Of a DNA stretch of 64,000 nt, positions 46,999 to 60,777 are shown one piece after another. The DNA comes from Prostheceraeus crozeri (taxonomy: Eukaryota; Platyhelminthes; Polycladida; Euryleptidae). The position numbers and the translations under genes were made by a program. The stretch is from positions 124,001-188,000 of the forward strand of contig CAJQUW010016142.1 of assembly GCA_907163375.1 (NCBI GenBank), read 5' to 3'. Under the pieces are notes generated by a model. It worked only from the letters and a program-made list of their open reading frames with translations, searched no databases and was not told the origin of the DNA. Position 1 is the first letter of the stretch. Every line of letters begins with the position of its first letter.

Positions 46999-49900
46999 GC
47001 TCTGGTTGAGTGACTAATATGTAGCAATCCTGAATCAGCAGGCCTACATACTCGTATAGCGAACTTGAAACTATACAATAAGCGAGCATCAGCTTAAAGA
47101 CTCAAATCGGTATCCATGTCGGTTTTTAGTGGATTTCCTCGATAATTTTCTCCTCATTTTATTGATTGGATTGATATTATCATGGTTGAGAGATTTCTTG
47201 TGTAAATCACTCATTGGCACGCGACATCGCCTCAATAATAATTAAGAATGTTATGCAACGATCAAGTGAGACGGAATAAGTCGTTGCCCAAATTTTGTTT
47301 GACAAGGCTATCCATCCACTATATCCGAAATTGTCTTTTCATGGACATTTTTGATGGATGGCATCTATGTGAAACCTCAATCGGTGCAATTTTGTTCTAG
47401 TTTCTAATGCTTCATTGATAAACTCCCCTCCGTTATGCTTAGCGTCAAAGATTTCACCAAATCAATATTTGTTAGAGATGGAGAATACCTGAACTGTACA
47501 AATGTACATGCAGGCACCTACCATCAATCGAAATAATATCAATGAAAGACACCATTTAATTAATCCAATCACATCCATTCTAATAATTAAACGTAATCCA
47601 TTTGATTGGAAATAGCACTAAGATACAATCATTAAAACCGCTTCCAACTTTACCCACTCTAACCTGTATCGATGTTAATAACTGAATGTTGTAAGCAGTG
47701 GTCTCACAACATGAAGTAAATTTGTACACTTGATTTGAAAATGACTTTTAGATATTGAATTAGCTTTTCTCAAATTTCTCGAAGCTCCCTTCTGAAATAT
47801 AATCATCGAACTTGTCTTCGCATTGTAACTTTCTTGCAGATATTATTTTATAAAGAAATCGATTCCTCTTCACCTCTTCAGGAAATGCGGTTAATTTGAC
47901 TAAATACTATCGTTCAGCAGTTCTCAAATAGTTTGAATGTAAAGCACCTTCGCTTAGCATTAATAAAAATAATAAAACGATCCATTTTAACGAAAATGTG
48001 AGTTGTTTTGCTGTTGCTTTCTTACTTGCACCTCTTTCACTAGAGAAGATTTGATGAAGTTGATTATCTCCGCACTATTTTTCGACCTCACATGAACTGT
48101 TGAGTTGATATTTCATTTTCACCTGAATTGTTTGAACATTTGCTGAAGAAATGAATGGCGTTGTATTCAATTAACGGAGCAAATGAATTGCAAAAGGTTC
48201 GGTGATTATTTATCTTGCAAAATGCTGTAGTTGATCTACAACGAGGCAGATATGAGAATTTAATTAGATTTCCTAAGTGTGGCGTAGAGAATCACAGCGA
48301 ATTCCTTTCTATTCAAAGACTATTTTGGCATCGTGAAAGATTAATACAATGAAAAAGCGCGCTGAATTGTCTTCATTTCCACGTGTTTTATTCATATTCT
48401 TGTTTAAACGCTATCACGAAATTTTTCGATCATTTATACATTCAAATTTACTGTTAGTGGCGAAGTAACCTATACAAAGCATCATTGCATGTCAGGGGTA
48501 CACATTCATTAATCGATGGTAAAGTGTGCACCAGAGACGGAAACTAACCGTTGGCCTTAAGCATACATGTAAATGAACAGGGCTAGCAGTTGATGTCTGA
48601 CATAGTTTATTGCCGCACTATGGATACAGAGTGTGCTTTCAGAGCTTTGCATAGACTGCAAGACAATGTTTGCAGATGAGCAACAACTTTCGTCAAAAAT
48701 TATGTTGAAGATTTACAAATGAAACAGACTACTGATGCAGAACACCGTATGCCATGATTTAATTCCTAATTAATTTAATTTAATTTAAAGTGCCTGAAAT
48801 CGGTCTGAAGTTGGTATAATGCCGACCAGAGCCATGCTTTAAAACACCTGAAGTCCTACCTACAGAGAAACTGGTCTATGGTTGGACCTATACCGGTTTC
48901 CATTACTACGAAGGCTGTCGTATTTTGAAATGCGAAAGCTACTTGCGAAATTGAGAGCAACAAAATGTGCGAGATACACAATTCTTCATGTTCATTCGTT
49001 GCGTAACGCCTCCCTACTTGGTCAGACTAATGCTGCAAAATAAATTACTTTATCATAATTTATCCGGGTAACCCGCAAGTTGCGGTAATATATTCTCAGT
49101 AAGTGCCGGATAGGTTATCTATTTTTGCAAAAGTCTCCGATCGTCAGTCTGATCAACTCCCTTGTATTCCTTATGCATTAGTAAATTAGATCTTTTGATT
49201 GCTGCAAGTCCTTTTTTCATTTGATAATACATTTTTAATATCTCTGCAGCTTACATGCGCGTCATATTTATATATGCGCATCATGAAAAAATGCATTGAA
49301 TCACGTTTTTAGATTTGCTTTTACATGTAGGTATAGTTGTGCAAGCATAACTACCTATACATTTTTAAAGGCTGAAAAGGATTTATTACTTAATGGAATC
49401 TACATGTATAATTTTTATGTTCTATATGACTACATCTTTATAGATGTCATTTTTACTCTTGATATTTTTGGGCTCCTTGTTTGAATAGGTTTAATGCTGA
49501 ACACTTAATGCTTCAATAATTGGCGTGTTGTACATTATAAATCCCATTCTCGGATAGTGTGTACAAACTCGTGATATTTCTATGGATTTGTTTAAAACAA
49601 ATAGTTTCATGCATTTACTTATCCTTTGACTTTTTGTTACGTTGAGGGACACTTTTCCATTGAGTATATTTGCGGTGAAATTTCTGATTTCATTCTCAAA
49701 ATTCAGAAGTATGATGTCTATCATAAAGCGTTATGGATACTTTAAGTCGATGGACTTAATTTCACTGGACTTCAGCTAAGCTTTCAACATAAAAACGTTG
49801 GAATTACATTTAATGTCATGTGCTAAATTGGCTACCTGGTTTGCGACATAAACTGATAAGATTGGCTTGGCCTTTATCACAGTGAGTCCGACGATAAAAT

Positions 49901-50638
49901 ATTTTATCACTATTAGTTACCACAAGTTGCAGCATAACTTACCGCAGGAGACGGCAAGTTACCGTCCTCCGAATGTAGCCACAATTGATTAGGTCAAACG
50001 TAGTGTTTTCGCAGGTTTCCGAAGTTTTTCTTATTGCCATTTTTCGCAGCAATTAATTGTCCATTTTGTTGTCTTCCCTTTTCGTAGGGTGCTTTTCATT
50101 ATATTCACGGTATATAGGACCGACATTTTTCCGGGAAGTGTTGTGAGAGGTCGAACACGACAATCATGTCATATTCGCATTATCTGTCTGAGTGATCGCA
50201 GCGAATCACATAAAGGACTTTCCGAATCAATGAAATTATATCCGAAACTATGGGTCAACAAAATATCCCATATCAAAGCCACAGTTCAAATATACATTAA
50301 AAATAATTTACATGTACATTGCTTCATTTTTCTATCAAACCTGCTAAATTTAAATTACAATCATCAATAAACATTTTTAAAGCAGTTTATTAGAATAATC
50401 AAAATGTTTAATGCCTACAATACAATAATTTTGATGTTTTAGTGCTTTGGCAGTTGAAAGTTTTTAGTGTACATACACGTATGCAAAATTTCATATTTTT
50501 TGATCAAATTTGGTTTTATATGTAGGTGTTCTATACCCGATATTACTTAACCACATCAATGTTCCATAGCCTGCTCGTGTTCGCATTTTATGCATCCATA
50601 TTTTATGATAATACAGAATACAATAAATTGAATATAAA

Positions 50639-50863
50639 GATAGTCGCCCAATTCATTAATCCACAACAATACCCAATAAAAATAAACACCAAAATCAAAA
50701 CAAGGTGATATGAAAGTAATACACGATCGCTTTCGTGGTCTCTATTTATGTGCATAGAGAATATTTGAAGATTATGATTTGAATATTAGAGAATTACATT
50801 GTTTTGATTTTGGTATTTATTGTTATTAGGTATTGTCTTGGATTAATGAATTGGGCGACCATC
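50639..50863. mobile_element. Foldback/MITE-like inverted repeat
   Basis: Arms of 65 bp (50639-50703 and 50799-50863) are inverted with high identity; TCGCCCAATTCATTAATCCA is shared. A 95-bp spacer separates them. There is no coding content and no clear target duplication. Confidence 0.7.
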
Positions 50864-51649
50864 TTCATCTTCAAATGCATTCGCCATCACAACTGCTTCA
50901 AAATACATAAATTATATTATGCGCAAACTTAATATTGCATTAGATATTTGAAACTATTGAAAAATATTGCGCAAATTAAATGTCTCGTACCAGTTTCCGC
51001 AGTGATGTCTATTTGGCCAACCATCTTTTTATTTCATTCTTTGCTTCATTTCATCTTCATTACTTTGACTATGGCAGATAAGAAATGACAAAAAATGTGC
51101 TCAAGTTTTGTTTCTAATTATCGAAAATGCAGCAACTTTTAGCATTGACTTTGACTTTGCATTTCTTGACCTGCAAATTTGCAGTGTTCAACATCATTTT
51201 CTGTTTTATATTGCAATCTGTAGACAAATATAATGCACTGTGCGCAAATGTTTGAAAATGATGATTCCCCATCTGAAAAGTCGCTGAAGACTTGTCATGT
51301 CCCAATACGACATGGTTGCGCTAAACATAAGGCTATTCAAAATAATTCAAGCGAGAAAAATGTAAACAGTAAAACAATCACACAAAAGTAATTACTGTTA
51401 AAATCAAACAACCTAGTGCTTCATTGTCCCGAAATATTGATCATCGATGTTCGTGTAATGATTCAGTGGTTGCATTTAATCGCAATGGGAAAGATTATCC
51501 GAGCTTCAACACTGATTCAATGTTTATGGAAGTTTTTGATCGATATAAAAAGGCGCGATGACTTGTTCGCGATCAGTAACAGGTTTCACAAATCTCATGA
51601 CGCAAATTCTTGCTAGTTGATATATCCTTTTCAGTCTCCGTATCTCTTC

Positions 51650-51740
51650 TTATGGGAATTGAACCCAGATTTCTCAATCAGGAATTTGCCATGAAAGATG
51701 ACAAGAAAGCCTTACAACTAACGCATTTACCGACATAATG
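51650..51740 (-). repeat. tRNA-derived SINE head
   Basis: On the minus strand B-box GGGTTCAATTCCC (51654-51666) follows an A-box-like TGCGTTAGTTGTAAGG (about 51711-51726). The stems are degenerate, so it is not a working tRNA. Confidence 0.5.
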
Positions 51741-53459
51741 CCGGATTGCGTTTGTGTAGGGGATTTACAGGAGATTTATATCTTTACATCTCATTTGAGC
51801 TTCCTCGCTCTCATGCCAAGAAATTGCCGCTATATCATAATGTCAGCATCGAGACATCAGCGGATGAAAATCGAAATTTCCGCAACTTTTGTGCTCATGC
51901 TCACATCTAACCATATATGAGTAGAACGAAGTCACCAGAGGCACAGGCATTCTATAGCTTCACCTTTTTGACATCAGCCAAATCAAAATGTGAAAATGTA
52001 CAAAGCTGTATTTTCGATTCATTTCATTATATTATCAGTTGACGATTTATTATGATAGCGATAAGATTCAACTAAATTGTGGGCTCAGCTTACCTTGTGA
52101 CATTATTTCCAAAATAGTGAAGGAACTCGTGCATGTTTTCAAAACACATGTTTCATAAAAGAAATGATCTGATAGTCAGTGCGGGTATTTTGATAGTCTT
52201 AGTTATTCATGCCTACCACACATCACAATTATTAATTTGCAGCTGAATAATTTGACTTTGAAAAAACGCAGTTTTTGTAAAAGAAGATGAGATAAGCAAT
52301 GAATGAGAATGAGTAATAAATGAAAAGAAGCAATGAGATTATACTTCATTTAATACGTGACATATTGAAGATAATTTTTGACAACAAAAATACAACAATT
52401 GACGTTGCTCTCTTCCGCAAGGAAGAAGAACAAGGAAACTCTCGATTATTGCGTATTCGGGAACTATTTCCAATCTAGGACTCTAGGACGGCTCTGTGAA
52501 GCGCCTCCCATATGATGCTATGATCAGTGTTGCAATTATATGATCAAATACGTCATGAAATGCTTGCTCATTATTATCCTCACAACCGAAAGTAACAATT
52601 TCAACCAAATCCACCTTCCCTCTCAACAATGACACTTCACTGTCGAACACCCACGCACTACAGGTATCATGCAGTACGTTGATCATATATCACTTTTAAC
52701 GCTCTCTTTCATAGTTTTCTCTTTCACTTTTTACTTTTCAATGTCTGCAACCTTTAATGCAGGTAACAATGATTGTGTATATGCTTTACTTAATATGCAA
52801 TGAGTGGAAACTATCTCCATGGCAACAGAAGAAAGCATTTTGAACCGAGCGTCCGCATTCTTCGTTTTTCAGTTTCTTGTTCAATTGTTTGTTCAAATAA
52901 GCTTCTTCATCAATTAATTGCTTTTGTAGTGACTGAGGTCTTCATAGCAAATCGCGCTAGCCTAATCGTCGCATGGGCTATACTGGGATAGATGAAAATC
53001 ACTAAACATTAATATCTTATCCGTAACGTAGGCCTATATGCGCTCCAGTAGGTAATGTTCATTTACTTTATAGCTCAATCACAATCCAACTACGATATAA
53101 ATAATATAAATTCCTAGCTCCGCTGAGCATCACGTAAATATCAAAGTAACCTTAACTTTCTCATCTGGTAAAAACAGACGACTGACCATGAGAGATGGCT
53201 TTTCAAACCAAGTGGAATGCTGGTATCATTCATCGGAGATAAGTTTACTTGTCATCTGCAGTATGCAGAGGTTTAAATAAGATGCATGTACCTCAGTTTA
53301 CTTCTTCTTTCATTAAATAATAAATAAAGTTGAACCAACTAAGTATATAGAATGAATATTATTAATCTCTATTGTGCATGTAGACTATCTTGCTCTTACG
53401 TCATACAAATTTTAATCGCTCGTGTAAAGTGCAGTGATGTGTATTGTGTGGCATTCAGA

Positions 53460-53500
53460 TGATAAACATTCACAAAGTAATTATTTTGTGAATGTTTATC
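53460..53500. repeat. Short perfect hairpin
   Basis: GATAAACATTCACAAA and its exact inverse flank an 8-base centre (GTAATTAT). It could be a small MITE remnant or chance; nothing else supports a function. Confidence 0.5.
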
Positions 53501-56500
53501 AAATTATATCAGAATTACCGTCAACTCATAGATGTACATTGTACATGCACATTTTTAAGGTCACCATTGAGTTGCCGCAGCCATGAGTAGGAAAATTGGT
53601 CTATTAATTTGTTTATATCGTTCGTCATTCTCTGATGGAGGAATGCATTATATAACGTCTCGATAGATCACTTCTGTTGTCTAGATATCTTTGAGCAAAT
53701 AAGGCTTTAAATCTATCGACAACGACATCGTCAATCTATCGTTAAATCTATCGTCTCCTTAATTAATCGCTGCATGTCTGTAAATCAATTATCCTTCAAT
53801 TGATTTTCATTGGTCACTGCTACAAAATGAGAGACAATAATCTTTTCGTTTCAAGTAGTCTTCCTTTCTTTTACATCCCTACCTTTCATAAGCAAGACAC
53901 CTTTAATTATCTGGCTTAGTGTTTTAATTCTTGCATCTGGACGATCTCGTTATTTGACACAAGATTTGAAGGAGTCTTAATTTGAGTTGATGAGAAATTA
54001 GACTGAATTTCAACGGAGCAATTTATGGTTCGGATATGAAGTTGCTTTCAAGGTAAACGCACTGACGACTGCTTCAGATAAAATGAAAAATTAAATTCTG
54101 CACTGAACTTAAAACTGTTGTCATTGGAAACTGTCTCCAAATCATGGGACGTAAGAATGACTTCTTCAAAAAGTCTAACTGATCATTCAATGCTATTGTT
54201 TTCAAAGACTCAGACTAATGCTTTATGTCATGAATTCAATGATAAAGGCTATCTTTGATGACATCAATCCGACTTAGAATCAATCTTGGATATACACTAT
54301 TTCTTTGTTTCGACGCAAATTTTCATAAAGTAGATAGGCAGTAAGCAAAGTCCTTCACAGAATTTCATCGATATCGGAAAAATTTCCATTCAGAATATCC
54401 TAAGTGAAATGTCAATTGCTCCGAAGCTTAATTCATCATGTATTTAGCCGTAAATTTAATCTATGCTCATAAGTATCGACAGTCTGTAATTTCATGCTGC
54501 AGACAGGTTTCTGTATTCAAAATGCAATTGAACAATACATGCAAGTCCAAGCAATAAAGTTCTTGCTTTTGCATTCATCATGACAGGTACATATATACAT
54601 GTGTATTTAATATTTTTGCTATCATAGTAAATACTTTACACTTGTTTTCATGAAATGAAAGTATAATGCGCATTGAAAAACGCTCTGCTCCGATCCTGAA
54701 CTTTATGTTCTCTCCTGACTTTTAATAAATCAACAACCTCTGGGAAAGTTCTATTGCTACCTAAGTGTGATATGATCCTTGAAATTTCAAAATGACGCGT
54801 TTTTATAGCGACAAAAACAACGATAATTTAAAGGTCTTCATTTTTCCAGCAACGTCAAGGATTGAAAATAGCCTAATTAAATAGCCTATTAAAAATAGCC
54901 TCTCTCTATCTGCTCAAGAGAATGTTATTGATTATTCTACGCAATTATGTTTGACGCGTCAACAATCAGCTATCGTGTTGATCGACATTCTCAATGCCAG
55001 AGTTTCACTTTAAATGTCTACTATGAGAATTTCATAATAATCTGTCACCCGTATAATTCTTTGTGTCATGCTAGATATCTACCACTACTAAATTTATCAT
55101 ACCAGTCGATTTGAGTTTTTCAGAGCATTAATACAAGAGATTCATGAACACTCATCAGTAGTAAATGAGAATTTTTCGAGATGTTGTATACTTAACTTCG
55201 AAGAAATTGAGCAGATTAACAAGAATTTCCGAAATTGGCAGTGAATAAATGGTTTTCAGCAGCACACTCTGAAACTCTTCGTTTACAACCATCACTATTC
55301 AATCATGCTGAACAAATGTAGATGCAACTATAAGCGTAGAATGGCAAATCTGCAAACTATATAGGCGTCTAGCTTCATTAAATTGTCATTTTTATTTGGT
55401 GTACATTTTTGACAAAAAATGACTCTGACTGAAAATACATTATACAGTTGACAGAGAAGCAAATAGTAACATGCTCAAGTGCAAGATTGAGAGGTGCAGG
55501 TTTCGGAAAAAATCGCAGATCTATACTGGTCAGGCAATATTCCGCATATCAATTATCAAATATTGGATTTACAATGCCTTCTGCAACTTAGGCATATATG
55601 CAGTATACTGTTTCATCATTTCTAAAGACAATGTCTTTGATCATATCTTTTTTATCTTCAATTAATTTTTCTAAACGAGATTTTCAAAACACTTTCAGCA
55701 AAGTCATGCATCCATTTTTCCTCTTTCATACTGAAATGAATTTTGCCTGCATCATATCTTGTACCCAGAAACAATTTTCCCTAGAATAATTCAAAACCAA
55801 ATGCATTTTTTCAAACATGGTGTAGAAATTCTTTTAAGAATAATGATCAAATGATAAGATTTTGTAATTATGAATTATCTGTGATTCTCAATTACTGCAT
55901 AATATTTAGCATTCGTCATTTAAATTACAAATATCGAAGCAAAAATTGATACAATTATTGATCCTTTAGAAAATGGGGTATAGGCCTAGGCAAGTAGTTC
56001 TCTCTAGAGACAATTGTGCTCCTCTGTAAGTTATGGCATGAATATACTGCATTATTGTAGTTGCCCCTATTCGTCCGATATTGATAATGGAGTCACTTAG
56101 TTATACATGCAAGTGTTCTCGCCTACAAGTTTGAGAAAATTTTGATAATGTCCCATCCATTGGAACACATCAATTAAAAATGGCTTATATTGCCCTAAAT
56201 TGCTATTAAAATAATTAACAAAACATTAATATTAAACACTTATGTTTTTATGCTATACACATGCATGATCTGTAAGCACTTCCAACTCAGTCTGAAGCCC
56301 ATTCTATTGTGAATTGCAAGTCCGACCATTAAAAATGTATTTACAATTTACATATTTAAATTGGGCCTAGTATTCTTAGCTAGCAGTTATTAGCTTCAAA
56401 CCTAAATTAACCAACCCTGAAATAGTGAACCAATGCAATTCCCACCCTATATGTATTTTAGTTATCAAAAGACAAGAGCGTATTAAATTGATTGGAAAGT

Positions 56501-58029
56501 TGTGAAGCTTTGTGAAATTTAAAGAGCACAAAGTTTTTCTTCTTATCTCATTACAATCTCTTTTTTCTACTTTTGCTTCAGTTAGATTTTTAATGGAAAT
56601 GCACCGGATTTGATGCACTAGACAAAACTGCTTCTGACAGCTTCATTTAGGTTATCAATTACTTCACCGATAATTTAACTCAAGTAACTGTAGGCTACAT
56701 TTACATAATTCACCGAAACTTACTGATCTCTGCCATCATTTTTCATTATTGATTGCACTATCATGTCTGCCTGCCTGTCTGTGCCGTCTGCGCTCAAGTC
56801 GCCGAAATCACAGCAAATAAAACAGAATTTCAAAGGCTTTTAGGTCACGCGGTTTACATAGTTGATTTCATTTGCTGATTTATAGTCAATTTGATATTCA
56901 ATTTCGCGGGAGACGGGTCAATCGAGAAACTCTTTATCAGACTGCAAGATTTACTTTCTGTAAATGAAATGAAATTGCCTTAGCACAACTTCTTCCTCCA
57001 AAAGTGAGTTATGATTGACTGTAGAGATTGAGTAGCCATGTGTTGCTCTTCCATAAGACGTGTTTTGGGAGCTAAGATTATGGAAATTGAAAATCTTCGT
57101 TACAATTGTAGCCATGATGGATAACAAACTGCGAATTCAATTATCCTGCCTATAATAGATGTCTCTTTCGACTAATTATTGAGTTCATTCGCTGAGAAAT
57201 GGTCTACTTATAGAAAACGGCTCCTCGTAAAATGATATTCCCGTACAATTTTAGATTTCGAAGTTCATAGATATTCAAATTGTTCGATATGAAAACGTAG
57301 TTAGGGACAGAAAACTTGGTTGACTTCCCTCAGTCTTTATCAGTAATTTGAAGCAAATCTATGAGTCTTTCGTCCACACATCTACAAAGTAGTTGGATGA
57401 TTTACATGCGCTGCGATGCTGTCTGCTTTTCAAGGCGCATTCGGACCAGCACGATAACGGTAGAATCGGCACGATATTTCATTTTACTGTTGAGCTGCTG
57501 TTCACATTCTAAACATTATCGTTGAGAAATTCGGGTTAATGTGAACATCAGCTATGTTCCACATGCAGAGCGATTGTTTTTCAATTTATCGTTATCGGCA
57601 TAATGTGAACCGGCTTCAGACAGACAGGCAGATTGAAGAGATTGCTGTTCTATTCAACTTATTCGTGATAAACTGAGAATGAAATAACAAGCAATATGTA
57701 CTGCGTCTAATTGCGTAACAGCAATGTACTAGGCGATCTAAGTGGCTTAAATTCTCAGACAACCCCCCCCCACCACTACAGAAAATCTTTAAACCCCAGA
57801 GACCTGAAGGGGTCCAGTGGATTTTTTTAATTGATAATGCAGGAACTTTTCATGTCCATGTGAAATCATCATTTTTGACAGTGATTCTGCTGCGTAATTT
57901 CATTCCAATTGGCGAAATAATTCCTGCTTAGTCATACAGTGATTGAAAGCGGGAGGGCAACCGCAAATTTTTGTAGTAATAATCAATTTTTGTAGTTGTA
58001 AAAGCATCTTTGTAGTAATAATCATTTTC

Positions 58030-58614
58030 ATGAAAAATCGTTCGAAAAAATTCTGTCGATATTTATGCAAAATGGCTACAATCAAAATTTCATTAACAAG
58101 ATCAAACAAAAAGTTGACAATGCTATTTCGCAAAACTCTGGTCAAAATTCGAATTTGAATATTTCTTACACTTTTTGGAAGCTGCCTTACGTGAAAGAAA
58201 ACGAAAAGGAGACATTTAAAACTGTTCATGTCGTTAACCGTGTCCTACCAGAAAACCACAAACTGTCCGTATTTTTTAAAACCTTCAAAACTCGCAGTAT
58301 CTTTCCCAACAAAGATCCGGTGCCTACGAGTCTCACCTCTAATTTAGTTTACAAATTCAAATGTGGGCAATGCGACAGTTGCTACCTTGGTGAGACTCGT
58401 AGGCACCTGATTACTCGTATTGATGAGCATATCAAAGGCAGACCGCAAGATTCTGAAATTTTCAAAGCACATTCATAAAGCGACAGCCAATGAATTTTCT
58501 ATTGTCTGCCGTACTAAACACACTCGCATAGCTGAATCTATATTGATTAAAATGCATGAAACTGATAATTTATTGAACGAATGCGATTCTTCTGTTCCGT
58601 TGCATATCTTTTAA
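58030..58614 (+). pseudogene. Penelope-like element C-terminus with GIY-YIG nuclease domain
   Basis: The frame is open from about 58030 to 58477. After a one-base frameshift near 58460 it continues to TAA 58612-58614. The first ~95 residues are the linker after the reverse transcriptase ('FKTFKTRSIFPNKDPVPTSL'). Then 'LVYKFKCGQCDSCYLGETRR' and 'LITRIDEH' give the Cys-x2-Cys, YIG-type and catalytic Arg motifs of the Penelope GIY-YIG endonuclease, which nicks target DNA for insertion. The tail 'ESILIKMHETDNLLNE' carries the family's late Glu. The reverse transcriptase catalytic core is missing through 5' truncation. Confidence 0.85.
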
Positions 58615-58751
58615 TTGTACTACAGAGAGGTAATTGTAAATGCGCAAATACCTCTCCATTCCATTCTATTGTAAATTTCATTTTAGCTGTTCTTAACTGT
58701 GTTTACTTGATCATTTAAATTTGTATATAAACCTCATTTTGCTGATTTGAC

Positions 58752-58800
58752 TTGATGCCCTGATGATGTATCAATAAACAATACGAAATCGATCGACAAT
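58752..58800 (+). ncRNA. Degenerate hammerhead-ribozyme-like motif
   Basis: CTGATGA (58760-58766) and GAAA (58785-58788) are separated by a 4-bp stem GTAT/ATAC with one unpaired T. After GAAA, TCGATC gives the very short stem III and an AUC cleavage triplet ending at 58794. Stem I (before 58760 and after 58794) pairs only partly. Penelope-like elements are known to carry such minimal hammerheads, so position supports the call; activity is doubtful. Confidence 0.45.
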
Positions 58801-60112
58801 GAATCAAGTGTTTTGCAATCTTTTAATTTTTGGTCGTACAGCGTACAATGCAACCGCAAATGTTTGGTCAAGGAAAAAGGCGCCATTATTTAAACAGCCG
58901 ATGCATTTCAACACCGCTGTCCCAACGGCATGTTCACGGTTTTGTATCAATTGCTGAAACGTCTAGAACCACGGAATTTTAATATTAAATGAAATTGCTA
59001 ACTCTACCGGTTTCAATTGCTTTACATGCAGATAGGCTAAGGGATCCATTGAACTCACTCAGGTGGTGTAGAAATTCTTTTCAAGCAATTTTGTATATTC
59101 CATGATGGCAGACAGCATGCCTGAAGTTCACTTATCAATTCTTTACACAATATATGTGTGTTAACTTAAGAGGCCACTAATGCGAAGATTTTGCTTCCGT
59201 ACATGATCGGTGAAACCCTATGAGCAACTCAACATAAATTCCTATTCAAAACGAAAGCTATCATTATGTTCATAAATCGAGGTCAAAATTAGATTGTTGA
59301 CCAACTTCTCTCACACCAGAAATTGACAACCTTGAGATATGACTCCGGTATAGACTCCGATAGGGGGTGGATATTTTGATACTGAATAATTCTGAAGATT
59401 CTGCTGAACGGAATCAACTTCAATGAAATTAACTGAGGTTGATTGCTGCACCAATAATGTCGTGAAACTTTGCACTGAAACTTATTGGTACCACTGATGT
59501 CTGACAAAGCCTGAAGTTATTGATTTATATGGTAAAAATGCATAAAAATTCGATGTTTCGCCTAAATCAGTCGATGACCAGTGGCAAGTTTGCTAATATG
59601 AGAACAATGACGCTATAAATTGAGTAGGCCTTTATTGAAATGACTTTGCCGGCATCATCTCTCAATAAATGGAAATCCTATGAGGCGTAGTTGCGACCTG
59701 TAAAGCTGATTATCTTTACTTTGGAGATTAAGTACTTCTGATGCCTTCAAAAAAATGACAGATGTGACAATGGCCTCGATGTGTATGTCATGTTGTTGGA
59801 TATATCTTATTACACTGATTTGTGGTAATAATACCCAATGATGGCAACGCCTAATTGTTCATCTGTTGTGTAGAATTCATGTGTTCATCAATTTGCGCCA
59901 TCTTTTCGTTCTGAAACATAAAGGTGGAAAATGCATCTGTAACTATTAAAGAAACAAGTGAAAAATGTCAGTATTCCTTAAAGTAGCTTTCAATTCGGCT
60001 GGTGAATTATTGAAATCATTTGACTAATCAAACTCTACTTGGAGTAATTCTTCAAAACTTAGCACAATTGATGAAAACGCTTGCAATAGACCTCCACCCC
60101 GACTAAGTATTA

Positions 60113-60777
60113 GAAAATAGAACGCCACCTGTAATAGACCGTCACTTCCTGTATTTGGCAGTGTAAGTAATAAGTGCCATTATATTTGTTTGTGCAAGGC
60201 TTGTTCGATACATTTTGCATTATTGCCAGCTCTTCATGGGGACTTGTGTCTTTGACCTCTTTGTTACCAAATGCTTTAAATTTATCATTTAGTGCCTGCA
60301 ATGCTAATCATGATTTGTGCTGCTGTTCGTTTTCCTTTCTTTATTTATACGTAGTCATCTTGCGTGTATAACAATTTGATAGATATATATACAGTGCACC
60401 ATCTTGCTGAGTGCTGAGTCTTTCGTACTAATATATGGACGAATTAGGCCTAAATGGTTATTGCCAATAACACCTGCAAATTAACCAATTGAACATCACA
60501 TTGTATTGAATGCTTCTATCAAATATTCATAGACTGTCAGTCAAATGTATTTAACATGTGTCTAGCATCATGTTAAGTCTCAAACATAAAATAACAAGTC
60601 ATGCCAATAAGCGGAAATGTAGACAATTCGATGATGTTTCGAGAATTTAGTAAAGCATTTAGTTATTTGAGAATTGTACACACACGCAAATACAAGCTAC
60701 TGTATTGAAGTGTATTTCTTAATACTTTTAGACTCGGGGATGTTGAAAAATAAACCGCCACCTGTAATGGACCGCCA
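60113..60777 (+). repeat. Pair of ~30-bp direct repeats
   Basis: CGCCACCTGTAAT[A/G]GACCG is present near 60122 and again near 60751, about 630 bp apart in the same orientation, with similar AT-rich flanks. They may mark the ends of a small element. The sequence between them shows no genes. Confidence 0.4.

Larger units (their letters stand above)
57957..58861 (+). mobile_element. 5'-truncated Penelope-like element with 12-bp TSD
   Basis: GCAACCGCAAAT occurs at 57957-57968 and 58850-58861 and brackets 881 bp. The insert begins with three copies of a TTTGTAGTAATAATCA-like unit. It then carries the end of a Penelope-type open frame and a 3' UTR with a hammerhead-like motif. Retroelement insertion with a target duplication is the simplest reading. 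Confidence 0.8.

Noticed and set aside
52483-52686. Minus-strand 67-codon frame
   Set aside because: Somewhat protein-like but with no motif, splice site or homologue I can name.
57425-57630. Possible terminal inverted repeats around CACGATAACG and CCGATAACG
   Set aside because: Similarity between the two ends is only partial and no target duplication was found.
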